Positions 11,301 to 21,366 of a stretch of DNA of 64,000 nucleotides are shown piece after piece (the stretch's first letter is position 1; each line of letters begins with the position of its first letter). Position numbers and translations under genes: made by a program. Source of the DNA: Grifola frondosa (taxonomy: Eukaryota > Basidiomycota > Agaricomycetes > Polyporales > Grifolaceae). The notes beneath the pieces were generated by a model. It made no database searches. It saw nothing but the letters and a program-made list of their open reading frames with translations, and had not been told where the DNA came from. The stretch is from positions 186,001 through 250,000 of the forward strand of contig LUGG01000029.1 of assembly GCA_001683735.1 (NCBI GenBank). Direction: 5' to 3'.

Positions 11301-11590
11301 ACAAACTTATTTTCTGGAAGGCCTGTTTTTGGATTGACAGGATTCTTCTGGCTTGCTTGAGCTTCTCGTGCATTGAGAATTTCTTGTCGTTTGTTTGCCA
11401 GCAAGGTCTTCCATTCAGTAGCTGATTTTCCATCTCCATTTTGAAATTGATCTGGTACTAGATTAGACTCTGAGTCAGAACCATCAATCATTGGATCCAT
11501 CCATCCAGCACCTAACATTATGCGTTCAGCTTGTAGCATGTGACTTTGTCGAGTGAGCTCTGATTGACTGATTAGTCCAAAGATTATCAT
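8381..11590 (-). CDS. Helitron Pif1-like helicase fused to a USP-like cysteine peptidase domain
   Basis: An open frame of 1069 codons. The helicase part has Walker A GMAGTGKS at residues 161-168, Walker B FLDEVSM at 236-242 and the Pif1 motif GDFAQLPPPV at 275-284, with further helicase blocks to about residue 640. It would unwind DNA for rolling-circle transposition in the nucleus. The C-terminal domain (about 794-1069) begins QWDADNYSCAYD with a candidate nucleophile Cys at about 806, has two CxxC pairs (about 904/907 and 959/962), a His in GDFHFTS at about 1015 and an Asp in WYNDG at about 1031. That is the Cys/His/Asp arrangement with zinc fingers seen in ubiquitin-specific proteases. The middle is Lys-rich and linker-like. 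The true protein starts upstream: the preceding frame (11834-11526) overlaps by a one-base break, so the listed ATG is only where this frame opens. The function of the peptidase is inferred. Confidence 0.88.
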   Translation of the reverse strand: MIIFGLISQSELTRQSHMLQAERIMLGAGWMDPMIDGSDSESNLVPDQFQNGDGKSATEWKTLLANKRQEILNAREAQASQKNPVNPKTGLPENKFVNTVEVIDQSYLDKSFKAKDKHAQALIDNTVKKFSLNEAQERAFRIVANHASQQSGEQLKMYLGGMAGTGKSQVIKALIHFFGERKEGYRFICLAPTGSAAALIGGSTYHSILGLRQHGSESIATLLAVRERLQNVEYIFLDEVSMVDCNSLYTICEKMCKALKNEGQPFGGINMIFAGDFAQLPPPVNSNTLFSHKVGRVIHTTSSYTQQEASIGKALWHQVTTVVILRENMRQRAQNSDDAKLRTALDNLRYKSCTKADIKHISSRVAGRGPGKPKLNQRKFRNVSVITAWNAHRDKINEMGCARFARETSQPLTTFYSLDKWGTDNDEKDKKSRKKKVDPKRSSNVIDPILQECLWNLSHNSTDNHAGKLTLCLGLPVMIKTNEATECSVTNGAEGIVVGWKSRSLPNDKLGLDTLFIKLTAAPTSIQLEGLPENVIPISHSTKKIRCKMPNGKELAISRDQVAVIPNFAMTDFGSQGRTRLNNVCDLQNCRSHRSIYTCLSRGSTYEGTIIVQPFDERKMTGGITGSLRQEFRELELLDEITKLRYLKKLPAKVTGSTRNALIHSFRAWKGSLFVPKSMHGALKWTKSEPFENEKPESELPWNIVTRQKADKKAKNQEQPEEKISLPCGQKDISLFVSAKGTSTLNTISIDQGGLKSGKRKRDVNSETVEDTDERKVKKSRLHRQSDLLTYASPIAFQWDADNYSCAYDTLFSILFSVYCEFTERWMSEVVNQNGLLRSFTAAFQRVREGKSTMEQARDCLRQILHNIDAESFPLTGHHGSELFSLLKCMLEVNDGCVERTLCCQHCHIDLEAEEDNTILWDCSKVIGNEYPTKLGSHKERTIKEWLTPLFNRPITQKCDKCKGNMFQRVEFPQNPNFVCFITNGTHIKFNHMINLNEDTAAYRLCGIIYFGDFHFTSRIIEADGKTWYNDGVELGRRSKFQGKIDDMDAAKLSRAKKRKSSVAVYTKL

Positions 11591-14500
11591 TCAGAGTGTC
11601 CATTAACTCCCGTACATCAAATTCATTACTTTCATTTAAATATTGAGTGTCAAAGTCATCAAGTAACTGATCATCTGCTTCAAAGGGAAGATCATTGTTT
11701 CCATTATTACGTTTACGCATGGCACAAAAATCATCTCTTGCATCATTGCATTCATATCGTATATGAAAGAATTTCATGATTTCTAACTGACGATCATCAA
11801 ATGTATGCTCTGTGAAAATATCATTCCATTGCAAATCTTTGTCAGGTTTTAGTCATGACCAGTGCGCCATGGCTTAAATAAAGCTAACATTGTCATACAA
11901 TAATCTTCACGGTTGCCGTGTCCCGTCGGGGTAATGATCCTCCTACAAAGTTAGGCACAAAACTGTCTTCCTCTGGTAATAAAGAAACATGATGTGTCTG
12001 ATATTGAGGATGATCACGAGTAAATGGTGCATACTTGGATTCATTTTTATTATGTGATTCAGCATTTGAGATATGTATAGCTTCTTTTGCACTTTTAGAA
12101 GTAAGTAGGAGTTCATCCTCACTCTCATCATATAATTAGCTATTGTATCCACATCATTATATCCCATCCACAGATTGAGAATAATTGATATCAAATGTAG
12201 GTTAATATCATAATTATCTTCAAAGTCATCCATCCATCTTCAGCTATGTTAATATCACCTTGACAATTTTATTCTTGGATATTCTCTGTTTATTGGCCCG
12301 TCTGATCCAATCATATAATGATATGTGATCATATTTCAAGGGTCGATAAATATAGTCTGATACGCTGATAGTGCCACCACCTTGCCTTTAACATTACCTA
12401 GACAACTTTATCGGTGTTTGATCGATGAAGGCTGTTCCCAAGCGAGTTGACCTGATTAATATAACTTCTCCAAAAGCATATATCGGAATTTATGACTTGT
12501 ATAATGATCCTTATGTTTCAATAAGTATAACGAGGCCATAGGTCCACCTATTTCAGAACTAGCTGTCAAACTGTTAACGATTTTGGTAATAAGTGACCTA
12601 GCCTTTTCCTTACTGCTCTGATCGCCTGTCACAATGTCTGCATATCGATCAAATACTTTTTGGACAGCCTGAAACATGATGTGTGTCTTCAATGGGGTTT
12701 TGGTGATATAATCAGCAACATAAGCAATTACTGATTTGATGGCTGTGCCTGAAAGTAAGCTTGTGACATCAGTATTACATCTTAAGAGATATGTCACCTG
12801 TTGGGGTCACAGTATTAATCCATGCCTCCCCCTTTTTCATATTAAGAGCACCTGTAGCAGGATCAACCGTAGTCTCCAAATATGTTTCCCTTGGAAATCT
12901 AGCTTTACAGTTACCCAGCTTATTGATACAACCTCTAGAATTGCCATCTTTATCACCATCCCGATATTTTCGACATGAGTGACGGTTAGATAAATACATT
13001 AGCTATCCACAATATTAGTGAATCGTTTCCACCAGCTATTGTATTTCTCACAGTCATTACAATTTTGACAATCTTTATTAGAACATTTTGGAGGTGGAGC
13101 ATCAGGTAAAGACTCAGTGGAGGATGTCGCTCAGGATTGGCTGCATTGGTCTCTTCAATTGTTGTCCTCACATCTTCCATTGTGCCATTCATAAATTCAC
13201 CAATTTGTACACTCTCTAAATATTCCACCATATTTTCTGAAAATCAGAGTTTGGATCCATAATGCGATCACGAATCTCTTGTGGAGTTAATCCACCATGA
13301 ATCCATATTAACATGTGCATGTGTAAAGTGAGCCGACCCTGTTGTTCCACAGTGCCATAGTATCCAGCAGTATCACCATAAATACCTCGACGGTCCAATC
13401 CTACTCCCAGTACGTGTGTCAGAAATAATTCTACCATCATTTTAAAAATCTAGCCCCTGCTACTGGATTATTGGCTATAAGTCTGAATCTCTCATCCTTA
13501 CTTCTGAATTGTGGTTTAAATACCTCCTTGTCGCAAAGTACAATGCAATTGGATGATTGATATCAGCAGGTGAGAAGTTATGAACCTGAAGGTGCTCCTA
13601 AATATGAAGTTAATGCCCAGATTTCATTACGCATGTACTTCTTACTTGTCATAGAACCTTTGACAGATATGCGACATGATCCAGGTCATTGATGATTTTA
13701 AAACATGCCTTCTCCTCTTCTGTCTCAGGTTTCACTGGTCCTTCTGATAGACGCTTCACTAGATCTGTCAAAGTATCATTATTCAAATGTAAAAGACGAT
13801 CAGCAATATCTGTAAATTTGCTTCGCTCAGCTAAAAGATATCCTGCAGTGGTGGAATTTTTGATCTGTTCATGATTGAAGGCAACCAATGGAAACAATGG
13901 CTCTAGTTGAAAACGCTTGTCATGATACATTAGCAATTGTTGTTTGCGTCTCTCTTCAGAAACTCTCTTATAACCTGCATTATTCTCCAAGCCTCCCAAA
14001 CCATGGGAAAAGCCAAGGAAACATTTGTGGATATAGTTGAGGATTATGTAAAGACTTTCAGGTACCTTTTCTTGGCCAATTCCCAAAACCTTTCCTTGTT
14101 TAAAATCTCAACTGCTCTTGCCCGAACTTCAGAAGGTCGCATTTTCATTAAATTAATCATTTTCTCCAGTTAGCCCATGAACAACAAATGGACACTCGTC
14201 ATCAGCACCTTCCTCGCTCATTATTCATTCACTGCAGTGGCTTCAGGATCTTTGGTAGAATCGTATGACTGAGTATAATCAACCATTACAGGTGGAACAT
14301 CTTCAGGATAGGATGAGAGATTAGCATAAGAAATGTTAACATCGGCATAATCAACATGATTGAGTTTGAGCCATTCCAAAGCTTCAGCAACTTTATTACG
14401 TCTAATAACATAGGAATACGTTTATAATCCTGTGATGTTGGCATGTTAGGACCCAAAAATAAAAATGCTAAAACTTCATCTAATTCTTCTCGTGTTGGAG

Positions 14501-15347
14501 GTAACACCGAATAAATTTTAGGCATGGGAATTGAATGACTTAGAACATTGGCCTTCATCTTAGACATACCAGAAACCTGAACCTTGACGATGCAATGATT
14601 ATGTTTGACCCGAGCAATAAGCATTTTCTCAGTCCATGTTAAATTTTGAAGCTGAGGTGGTACTTCTCCATCCATAAACCATTTGCCAAAGCATCCGGTG
14701 GACAAATTCTTTTTCCATATAACTGTTACATTCAAAACATATGTCTTTACAGTTTGGCAAAAGTACTGGACCAGCTATTTCTTTGACAGGGTCATCCTCT
14801 GAATGGCGTTCCAATCTTGTCATGGGTTGATCAGGTGTTAGAATGTCATGTTGAATTTACAATCAGCAGTTTTTTCATTTTTGAAGAGAGACTTAATCTT
14901 CCCAAATAGCACAGCCAGACTCAGCAAACTTATCAGGATTAAGTCTTGAACAAATCCCTCAATTGTAGAGTGTAGCAAACTAGAATCAGGAGTTTCAGGT
15001 GGAAACTTAAATTTAGTTTGATTATTTAAAGTATATTGCAATTGTGTTCGATGATGATGTACTCGCTCAAGATTGCTTTGAATAGATTTGATCTTTGTAT
15101 ATACAGATATAAAGTCTGAACATGTATCACATACATGTTGTAGTAAAACCTCTTGCATTGCTGCCTTTTTCTTAGATGTTCTGGTAGGAACAAATAAACC
15201 ATGTGATTGACATAATATTTCCAATGAATGACCTGGTAAACGTGTGGCTAATACTGCCAAAGAAACATTTGCCATCACAGTATCTGCCTCCTTATTCATA
15301 TCAGATAATACAGATTTAGGACCATAAGTTATGAACTTATCGAGCAT
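11526..15347 (-). pseudogene. Helitron N-terminal region and HUH Rep nuclease, broken into frames
   Basis: Reading from 15347 down, the pieces are a 169-codon leader block, then a cysteine-rich block (CKDICFEC, LTWTEKMLIARVKHNHCIV, near 14580-14760) typical of the domain preceding Helitron N, then a Helitron-like N block (14086-13649). Next is the Rep region with GRLTLHMHMLIWIHGG, whose H-x-H metal-binding pair sits at about 13315-13323. A cysteine/charged block follows (12999-12775), then IAYVADYITK, whose two tyrosines three residues apart (12708-12722) are the nicking residues. At least six frame breaks separate these pieces, for example at about 13225 and 11590. An autonomous Helitron has all this in one protein with the helicase, so this copy appears dead in its nuclease half. 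Confidence 0.8.
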
Positions 15348-15881
15348 TATCAGTTAACAATGTTGTATCTTCTACATAAGGACGATTTCATCTGAAGACC
15401 AAGTGCGAGATTTCTTGGCTACTGATGCAGCACACCCACTTGTTGCATGTTAGAAAATATTTAATATATACTTTAATAGGTTGTGTGAGTAGTGAACTGT
15501 ATCACCAATCTATCAAGTAAAATAAATCCATGTTTTTGTTTATGAAAACAACAAAATCATGTCGCCGATAAACATGACGATAAAAGGAAATTTTGACTTC
15601 CAGAATTAAATCTGACACTGACATGTAATAAGAAGCTATTGAATGTATTAAAGGTGAACATAATAATATAGATGTAGGCCTATTACTATAGAGATACATT
15701 TTGCATGATAAGTTTTATCAATGATCATTACAATGGCTATGTCTATCACGTGACATAGACAATATTGAGTGATAACCTCATCCCTAGTGAAATACATCAT
15801 TATCTCTGTTCTATATATGAATGCTTGGTTGCATTTAATAATGGTTGTCTTACTCTGCCATCAGATATGGTAGGTATTTTG
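15348..15881. other. AT-rich flank of the Helitron, no gene seen
   Basis: AT-rich sequence without a recognisable gene. It probably includes the Helitron 5' region (transcribed to the left), but the terminus was not located. Confidence 0.4.
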
Positions 15882-16031
15882 AGAGTAGCCGTCTCTACTC
15901 TGCCTATATCAGGCACGGTGCATACTTGAGAGTAGCCGTCTCTACTCTGCCATCAGGCAGGTCCATCTTGAGAGTAGCCGTCTCTACTCTCCCACAGGGC
16001 ATCGCATACTTGAGAGTAGCCTCTCTACTCT
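15882..16031. repeat. Array of four hairpin-bearing repeats, 42-47 bp period
   Basis: The stem AGAGTAG, a 6-nt spacer (5 nt in the last copy) and CTACTCT recurs at 15882-15901, 15929-15948, 15971-15990 and 16013-16031. Each is embedded in a longer repeat containing CATACTTGAGAGTAGCC or a variant. A degraded fifth copy may precede at about 15850. The repeats keep one reading frame over about 60 codons, but this looks incidental. The array lies just outside the last Helitron coding block, where subterminal repeats of the element could be expected. Confidence 0.85.
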
Positions 16032-16560
16032 ACCCACAAGGGCATGGTTATATTTTTCATAGTGGCCGCCTCCACATAATTTTTAAGCGATATCAATCGC
16101 CTGGTGTCTGTGAAAGATGTGTCATATTTAATGTCAACATTGCAAGACCATATGACTACACCAAAGCACAGAGTGGCAGGCCATAGATAGAACCAATGAA
16201 TATGCATGTTGAGTTAATGATGTTGAAAGAGCAACTGTTAAAAGAAAGTGTAAAGGAAAGACAACACCAAACTGGTCAATGGATCAAAAACTTATTTAAG
16301 CTCCGCAACTCCGGATAACTCCGTCTCAATCCAATTGAAGGAATGTTAAAGAAAATCATATTTAATCTACATCTGAGCCACTAAGTTTCAAGATAGAATT
16401 TAAGCATTGTCAATAGAAGCAAGATTTGATGAAGATGCTTGAAAGTAAATTGCCAATTTGCTAAATGTCTAAGTGCTCAATAGGTGTGCAGAAGTCCAAA
16501 TGGATAAGTGCCTGGTGGAAACCGACGGTCACTGACCAAATGCAAATGTAGCTCTGGTCA
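16032..16560. other. Non-coding stretch
   Basis: No gene recognised. It is moderately AT-rich, and the short ORFs show no family features. Confidence 0.4.
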
Positions 16561-16586
16561 TCGACATGTCCATTTGGATATGTCGA
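16561..16586. repeat. 12-bp imperfect inverted repeat around GTCGA
   Basis: TCGACATGTCCA, a 2-nt spacer and TGGATATGTCGA form a hairpin with one mismatch. It lies about 470 bp beyond the 3' end of the first gene of the 17-26 kb module. Confidence 0.6.
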
Positions 16587-17059
16587 CAATCAAAGGTATG
16601 TCATCCAGCTAGGCCCATCTGTCTGAGCTCATCATCAAAACAATTCTTGTCATTGATTCGCCATGTTTCCACCTTCTGCACATTCACCTTCTTTGGTTTG
16701 CATGTGTGCACATGCCATGTGTCTACCTTTCGATATCAACAGTGCACGACTGCACACAGCATCACCAGCAGTGGATCAGTAATATGTTCAGATGCACATG
16801 CCCCTGCAAAGTCATGTTGACTTTTGGATTGGTTAGTGGTGAGCGACGTGAAGTGCATGACCATGGGAAAGCTGGGAAGAGTTTGCAGCAGGTGTCGTTG
16901 ATAGTATCCTCACTTGTTTGTAACCCTTTACATGTGGGCATCGGGCCCTATTCAATTGCTCACCTGCTTGTTCTCTACAAGTCACTGACAATATCCCATA
17001 AGGTTCGTGCTTGCAATTTGGCAAGGACTACGTTACTATTCCATGACAATGTATGAACA
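16587..17059. other. Spacer, no gene seen
   Basis: Overlapping short ORFs on both strands, none with recognisable features. Confidence 0.35.
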
Positions 17060-19452
17060 CTACTTAGAATACGCTAACAGAACAATAGCATACAGGTTCA
17101 TACTGATCGCATCCTTTGTGTATAACCTAACAGAGTGAAAAACAGTCACCAAAGAATCAGGAGAAAGATCCTTCTTCAATCGTGGACAATCCTTGTGAAT
17201 CGTCTCCCAGTTAAGGGTGGTCGATGGCTTCTTGGTCTTCTTCATGAGTTCACGGGCATCATAAATAATGACTGAGAATGAAAATGATTAGAAACACATT
17301 AACTTATTCAAAGTAATTCTTACCTTCATCCGTCGTAAAAAGACCAGGCTTATCCAGAAGACCATAGAGAGGTCCAGTATGACCCAGATCAGAAAATGCA
17401 GAGCGCTGTTGAGTGATCTTCTTGGTAGGACTAACACACATCCCCTCCGAATGGGGGCGTCACCACGCTTCCGTTCGTTATCTAATATCACAGCATTAAA
17501 TCAAAGTAAAACAAGGAGTAATTGAGGACATACCAAGATTGACAGGAATGGTCTTGAACGTCACTGCATTCTGCCAGGTGGGTATGGTGAGCTGGCACAT
17601 GTTAAAAATGGTCCCATAGAAATTGATGGCCTGCTCCCACTCATCCTTGACTGGGTGGATACTAATATCCTTGACATAATAACCCTTTAACCCAATTGGG
17701 CAAGATTGCATAAGATTACTCTCCTGCATGACACCAACAGTCATGGCCATGATGCGCTGAGCTGAGCTATCCAAGACCGTGTTGCAAATAACATTGGATC
17801 TAAAACAAGTCAGAAATAAATATCGATGATTAGTCAAGGTCACCTACTTGTCACCGCTCAAAACAGTAGCACTGAAACCTGCCTTATCAGCCCGAGCAGG
17901 GTTGAATATCCAGGGCGTCTTCACAAAAGTGATGACCTGCAACATGGCCCTGGAAACCATGAGATAAATAACAGATGATATATTTGCAAACTTACTTTTG
18001 GTTGACTTCGTAATTCTTGAGAATATATGGCGTGTACATGACGGTGTGAACCTCCTGGAAGGACACGTAGCAGCAAGAACTATAATAAAGTATTAATAAG
18101 ATACATAGCCCTTAAATATAATATATATATACATACTTTAATTTTAGCAGACCCTTATATGTGCGTCCCAAGGTGGGATCCAGGTTGTCGTCAATCTCCA
18201 CGTCATCCCTAAGGAACAAAGGTTAAATATATAAATCAAAATAAAGGAGAAAACATACAGCTTGTCAGCGATCATGGTGATGCTGTATAGAAATAAGTAT
18301 TAAATGTTAAATTGGACTCAAGAGAAAAAGACAACTTACGGAGTTTTTGTAGAATCCTTAATGGGGGATTTGCGACCTTTCTTGACACTGTGCTGTAATC
18401 ATTAGAAACACATTATGGAAAAAATTGAAAACCCACGGGGTGTGAGGTAAATCCTCCTCGTCAGTCTCCTCTTCAATGTCCTCGGCTAGCTGTTCCTCCA
18501 TGGTCTGTTCATCATCATAGTCCTGCACTGACTCATCTCCAGACTCAGAAAGGTTCATGACTTTCTTGCCCCGCTTGCTAAAGCATATAGTCAGATCAAT
18601 GCAAAAGAAAGAACAAAGCGAACACATACCGCGACCCCACTTCAAGGTCCAGGAAGGGGTTATTGTCACTATCAGACATGACTCCAGCCTTTCGCGACTT
18701 GACCCTATGAAACACTTAGAATTATACCATGCTAAAACAATGACAGAACTCACGTATTTCCTGCTCTGGTCCTTTTAACGGGAGAGGAACTAGCAATCAA
18801 TATGAATGTCAACAATTCTCACTTTAATCATAGGAACACACGTACAGTTCTGATTGCTCAATATCATCATCATCCGAGTCTACCTGGACTCTGCCTCGCT
18901 TCTGAACCACCTTACGTGGAGAAGGTGATTGAGGCGAGAGAGGTGTGCTGGTCCCCTTCCTAATAAGCAGCTTAGTGAGTAATCATATATATACTGTAAA
19001 AAGACATACTTTTTAATAGGACTCTGAGGAATACGCTCAATATCCCATTCGGGACTATGAAGGATATGTTAATAGTTGATATTCAAGATAAATAAAGACA
19101 TACCTTTGACGAGAGTCTTACCTCCTCATCAGAAGAGCTGAGTAAATGGTAATAAGTACGTGTAACAATGATAAGCATCAGAATCTGACTCACACAACGT
19201 CTTTCACATCCCCTGCATTAACAAGAGAAGACTTGGTGGCTACGTCACTGCAAAGAGATAAGTCTGAGAGATATTTACATTAAAAGGCACGTACATGGAG
19301 TCTGCAACTTTCTCGGATGACTTGACGGGCTTTGGTTTAGCACGACGACTATAAGTAAGAATATTAGTTCAATAACAAGATAATATAACGATCACAAGGC
19401 ATACCTTGTAGCAGCCACACTAAGACGACCACACCGGATGCGCAGGAGGCAT
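17060..19452 (-). CDS. Multi-exon gene, Agaricomycete family of unknown function, acidic and nuclear-like N-terminus
   Basis: About sixteen short exons separated by 45-60 nt GT..AG introns can be read on the minus strand. The N-terminal half is low-complexity and charged: clusters such as KRGRVQVDSDDDD, SSPVKRTRAG and an acidic run DESVQDYDDEQTMEEQLAED (18560-18470) suggest a nuclear, chromatin-type protein. The C-terminal half is conserved-looking. It includes LDPTLGRTYKGLLKL, VHTVMYTPYILKNYEVNQK, TFVKTPWIFNPARADKAGFS, then QRIMAMTVGVMQES and VKDEWEQAINFYGTIFNMCQ (17740-17590), and ends FHSVRLYTKDAISMNLYAIV. The penultimate exon (17491-17330) must change frame to join the last one, and the first exon (ATG at 19452) has a similar break, so this copy may be damaged. 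I associate the C-terminal pattern with an expanded Agaricomycete family but know no function. It is transcribed away from the gene at 19454. Confidence 0.55.
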
Positions 19453-19453
19453 A

Positions 19454-21025
19454 ATGTTGAAAATGGATAAAGAAAGTAACCAAGACGTCAAGAATAAGAT
19501 AATCTGGGGAGGACCAGAATACGAAAGAGAATGCGCAAAAAGTGAGGCCTTAAATACTCTCCCCATTGATATAATAAATGCAATACCATTGGCCAGAAAT
19601 TTATCGGACATCCATCGGACTAGTAAAGCCGCAATGAGGAGTAGATGGCGTGATTATGTGCAAATGATCCAGAGCTGGTAAGTCGAGCACGAATGTTCTA
19701 GAGTCGGTGAGATTATTTACAATTTATTCATAGAAATTAGGAATTTATTCCCTTTGCCATGGCAATCACTCAGAATCATCAACGACACTCTCATGGCGAC
19801 ACAACAACTATTGAGCAATCCAGAGAAATATAGTATGTGAAGTTATTTTGAATGCACAGGAATAGCTTACAACGTCAATGACAGGACAGGTGCTGGAGGA
19901 GGTGATGAAAGATGCAGTGTCAGGACCCAAGCAGTATGTTCAGCTGGCCTGTATGGCTGAGGTATGTCCGCACAATTCATGTCATAAAAGTTGCTAACAA
20001 GTAAATAAGCCTGATCGAGCAAGAGTCGCCACCACCATCATGAGTGGCAGACAAGGCCGTCTGACCATGGTTACTCCATATGACCCATCCTCTGGCGAAG
20101 ATCCATGTGAAGTTATATTACGGATACAAGGTTACGTTTCCAAGTAATCTGCCTCCGATTCTTAATCGTAACCAGTATGTGATTCAGTCCATATGTTATA
20201 AAGTCATTAAATGTTTGAGTCGTAGACTTCCAAACAAACTAGAGATGGCTAAGCAGGCCATCACCTTAACAGGCCTTGGAGCTCCTGGATTTGATAAGGC
20301 AGCACAAGGCATCATAGCGATTCACCAAGTCTTTGGTGCACACGTACAAGGGGAACTGAAGAAGTGGACACCATCTCGAGTGGATGGTTACATTTCACTT
20401 CAGTTCATAACAGATACCTTACAAGTGCTGCTGAAGGAGAAGGATGTACCTCCATAGATATTTCACCTCTCATCGATCCACTTGGTGTCTTAGCTGCAGA
20501 GATGACCAAGAGCTACATCTACCAGATAACCAGGTTCAGTATTTCGAAAGTATAACCACAATCACTACGGATAACCACCAGTACGTAAACATAGATGTTG
20601 ATTCTTAATATATGATTGATCAATATCACAGAACGACTAAACATGTGGAGATCAAGCCAAAAGGATCCAACTGGGACATTTAGTCGAACTTCAGGTCTCT
20701 TTCTGTGCATTACCTCATTTCAAACGAAAACATATGTTTGTGGTAATTCCCAAGCTACACGCCATTTGCATTATCAGTCGTGTGGTGGAAAAGGCAAGTT
20801 TTTTTTTCTACACCCGTAATCAGATATATAACAATCACATGTTAGGACCTCAATCAGATTATTCTGGAACGAGTCAGAAGTACGAGGGTGTCTCCACTGC
20901 GGAAGGTGAAGCGAAAGATTGGATATGATGATGAGGATGAAGAGGGAAGGAGGGGTGAAAAGATTCAGCGACTGGATGGGCACGAAGGACAGGAGGAAGC
21001 TCTCAATGGAAGAATACATGCATAA
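19454..21025 (+). pseudogene. Multi-exon gene of an expanded Agaricomycete family, two frame breaks
   Basis: Exons run from 19454 with GT..AG introns at about 19680-19730, 19832-19884, 19961-20008 and 20127-20219. Conserved-looking blocks are VLEEVMKDAVSGPKQYVQLA, RARVATTIMSGRQGRLTMVT, a TGLGAPGFDKAAQGIIAIHQ segment, GELKKWTPSRVDGYISLQF, PLIDPLGVLAAEM, LNMWRSSQKDPTGTF and a C-terminal KVKRKIGYDDEDEEGRRGE tail. This is the order of an Agaricomycete family of unknown function that I recall as multi-copy in mushroom genomes. The frame must change at about 20445 and again at about 20735, so as written the protein ends early at 20457. The basic-acidic tail suggests nuclear location. Its ATG is one base away from the ATG of the divergent upstream gene; a later ATG at 19463 is possible. 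Confidence 0.55.
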
Positions 21026-21366
21026 GTCACTAATTACAAGAATTGCTCTAAAATGAGCTCACTTTGCTTTTGATGGAGAACGTGCAGCTTTGCAGCAAAG
21101 TCCTCAAGAAATTTTTGAAGTGAAATGTATGCAGGCCCAACTGCAGCATTATTGTGTGCAAGAAAGACAATGATAAGAATGATGAGCAGAGAAGGGACGG
21201 TTGAAACAGTTGTTATTGTCCTTTGAATATGTCCTTTGAACGTATGACTTCAATACTTGTTCTGTATAAGTATGCAAGCATTCTTTACATGAACTCAAAG
21301 CTCGAGTGATCATAATTGATACAAAATCAAATGAACTATAATGAATGAAGTATAATATGAAGTAAT
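21026..21366. other. Spacer between convergent genes
   Basis: Contains the 3' flanks of two convergent genes; nothing else recognised. Confidence 0.5.

Larger units (their letters stand above)
7857..15347 (-). mobile_element. Helitron (rolling-circle transposon), minus strand
   Basis: The minus strand encodes, in order, a Helitron-like N-terminal region, an HUH Rep nuclease with two catalytic tyrosines, a Pif1-type helicase and a C-terminal cysteine-peptidase-like domain. This is the layout of autonomous Helitrons in basidiomycetes. The helicase half is one open frame of 1069 codons, while the Rep half is split into many short frames. The exact termini (TC at the 5' end, hairpin plus CTRR at the 3' end) could not be fixed by eye. 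The coordinates given run from the tandem repeat at the 3' side to the last recognisable coding block. The element abuts a truncated Gypsy remnant at its 3' side. Confidence 0.85.

Noticed and set aside
15845..16186. 113-codon ORF with repeated LRVAVSTLP
   Set aside because: It is the translation of the hairpin DNA repeat; the repeat unit explains the periodic peptide.
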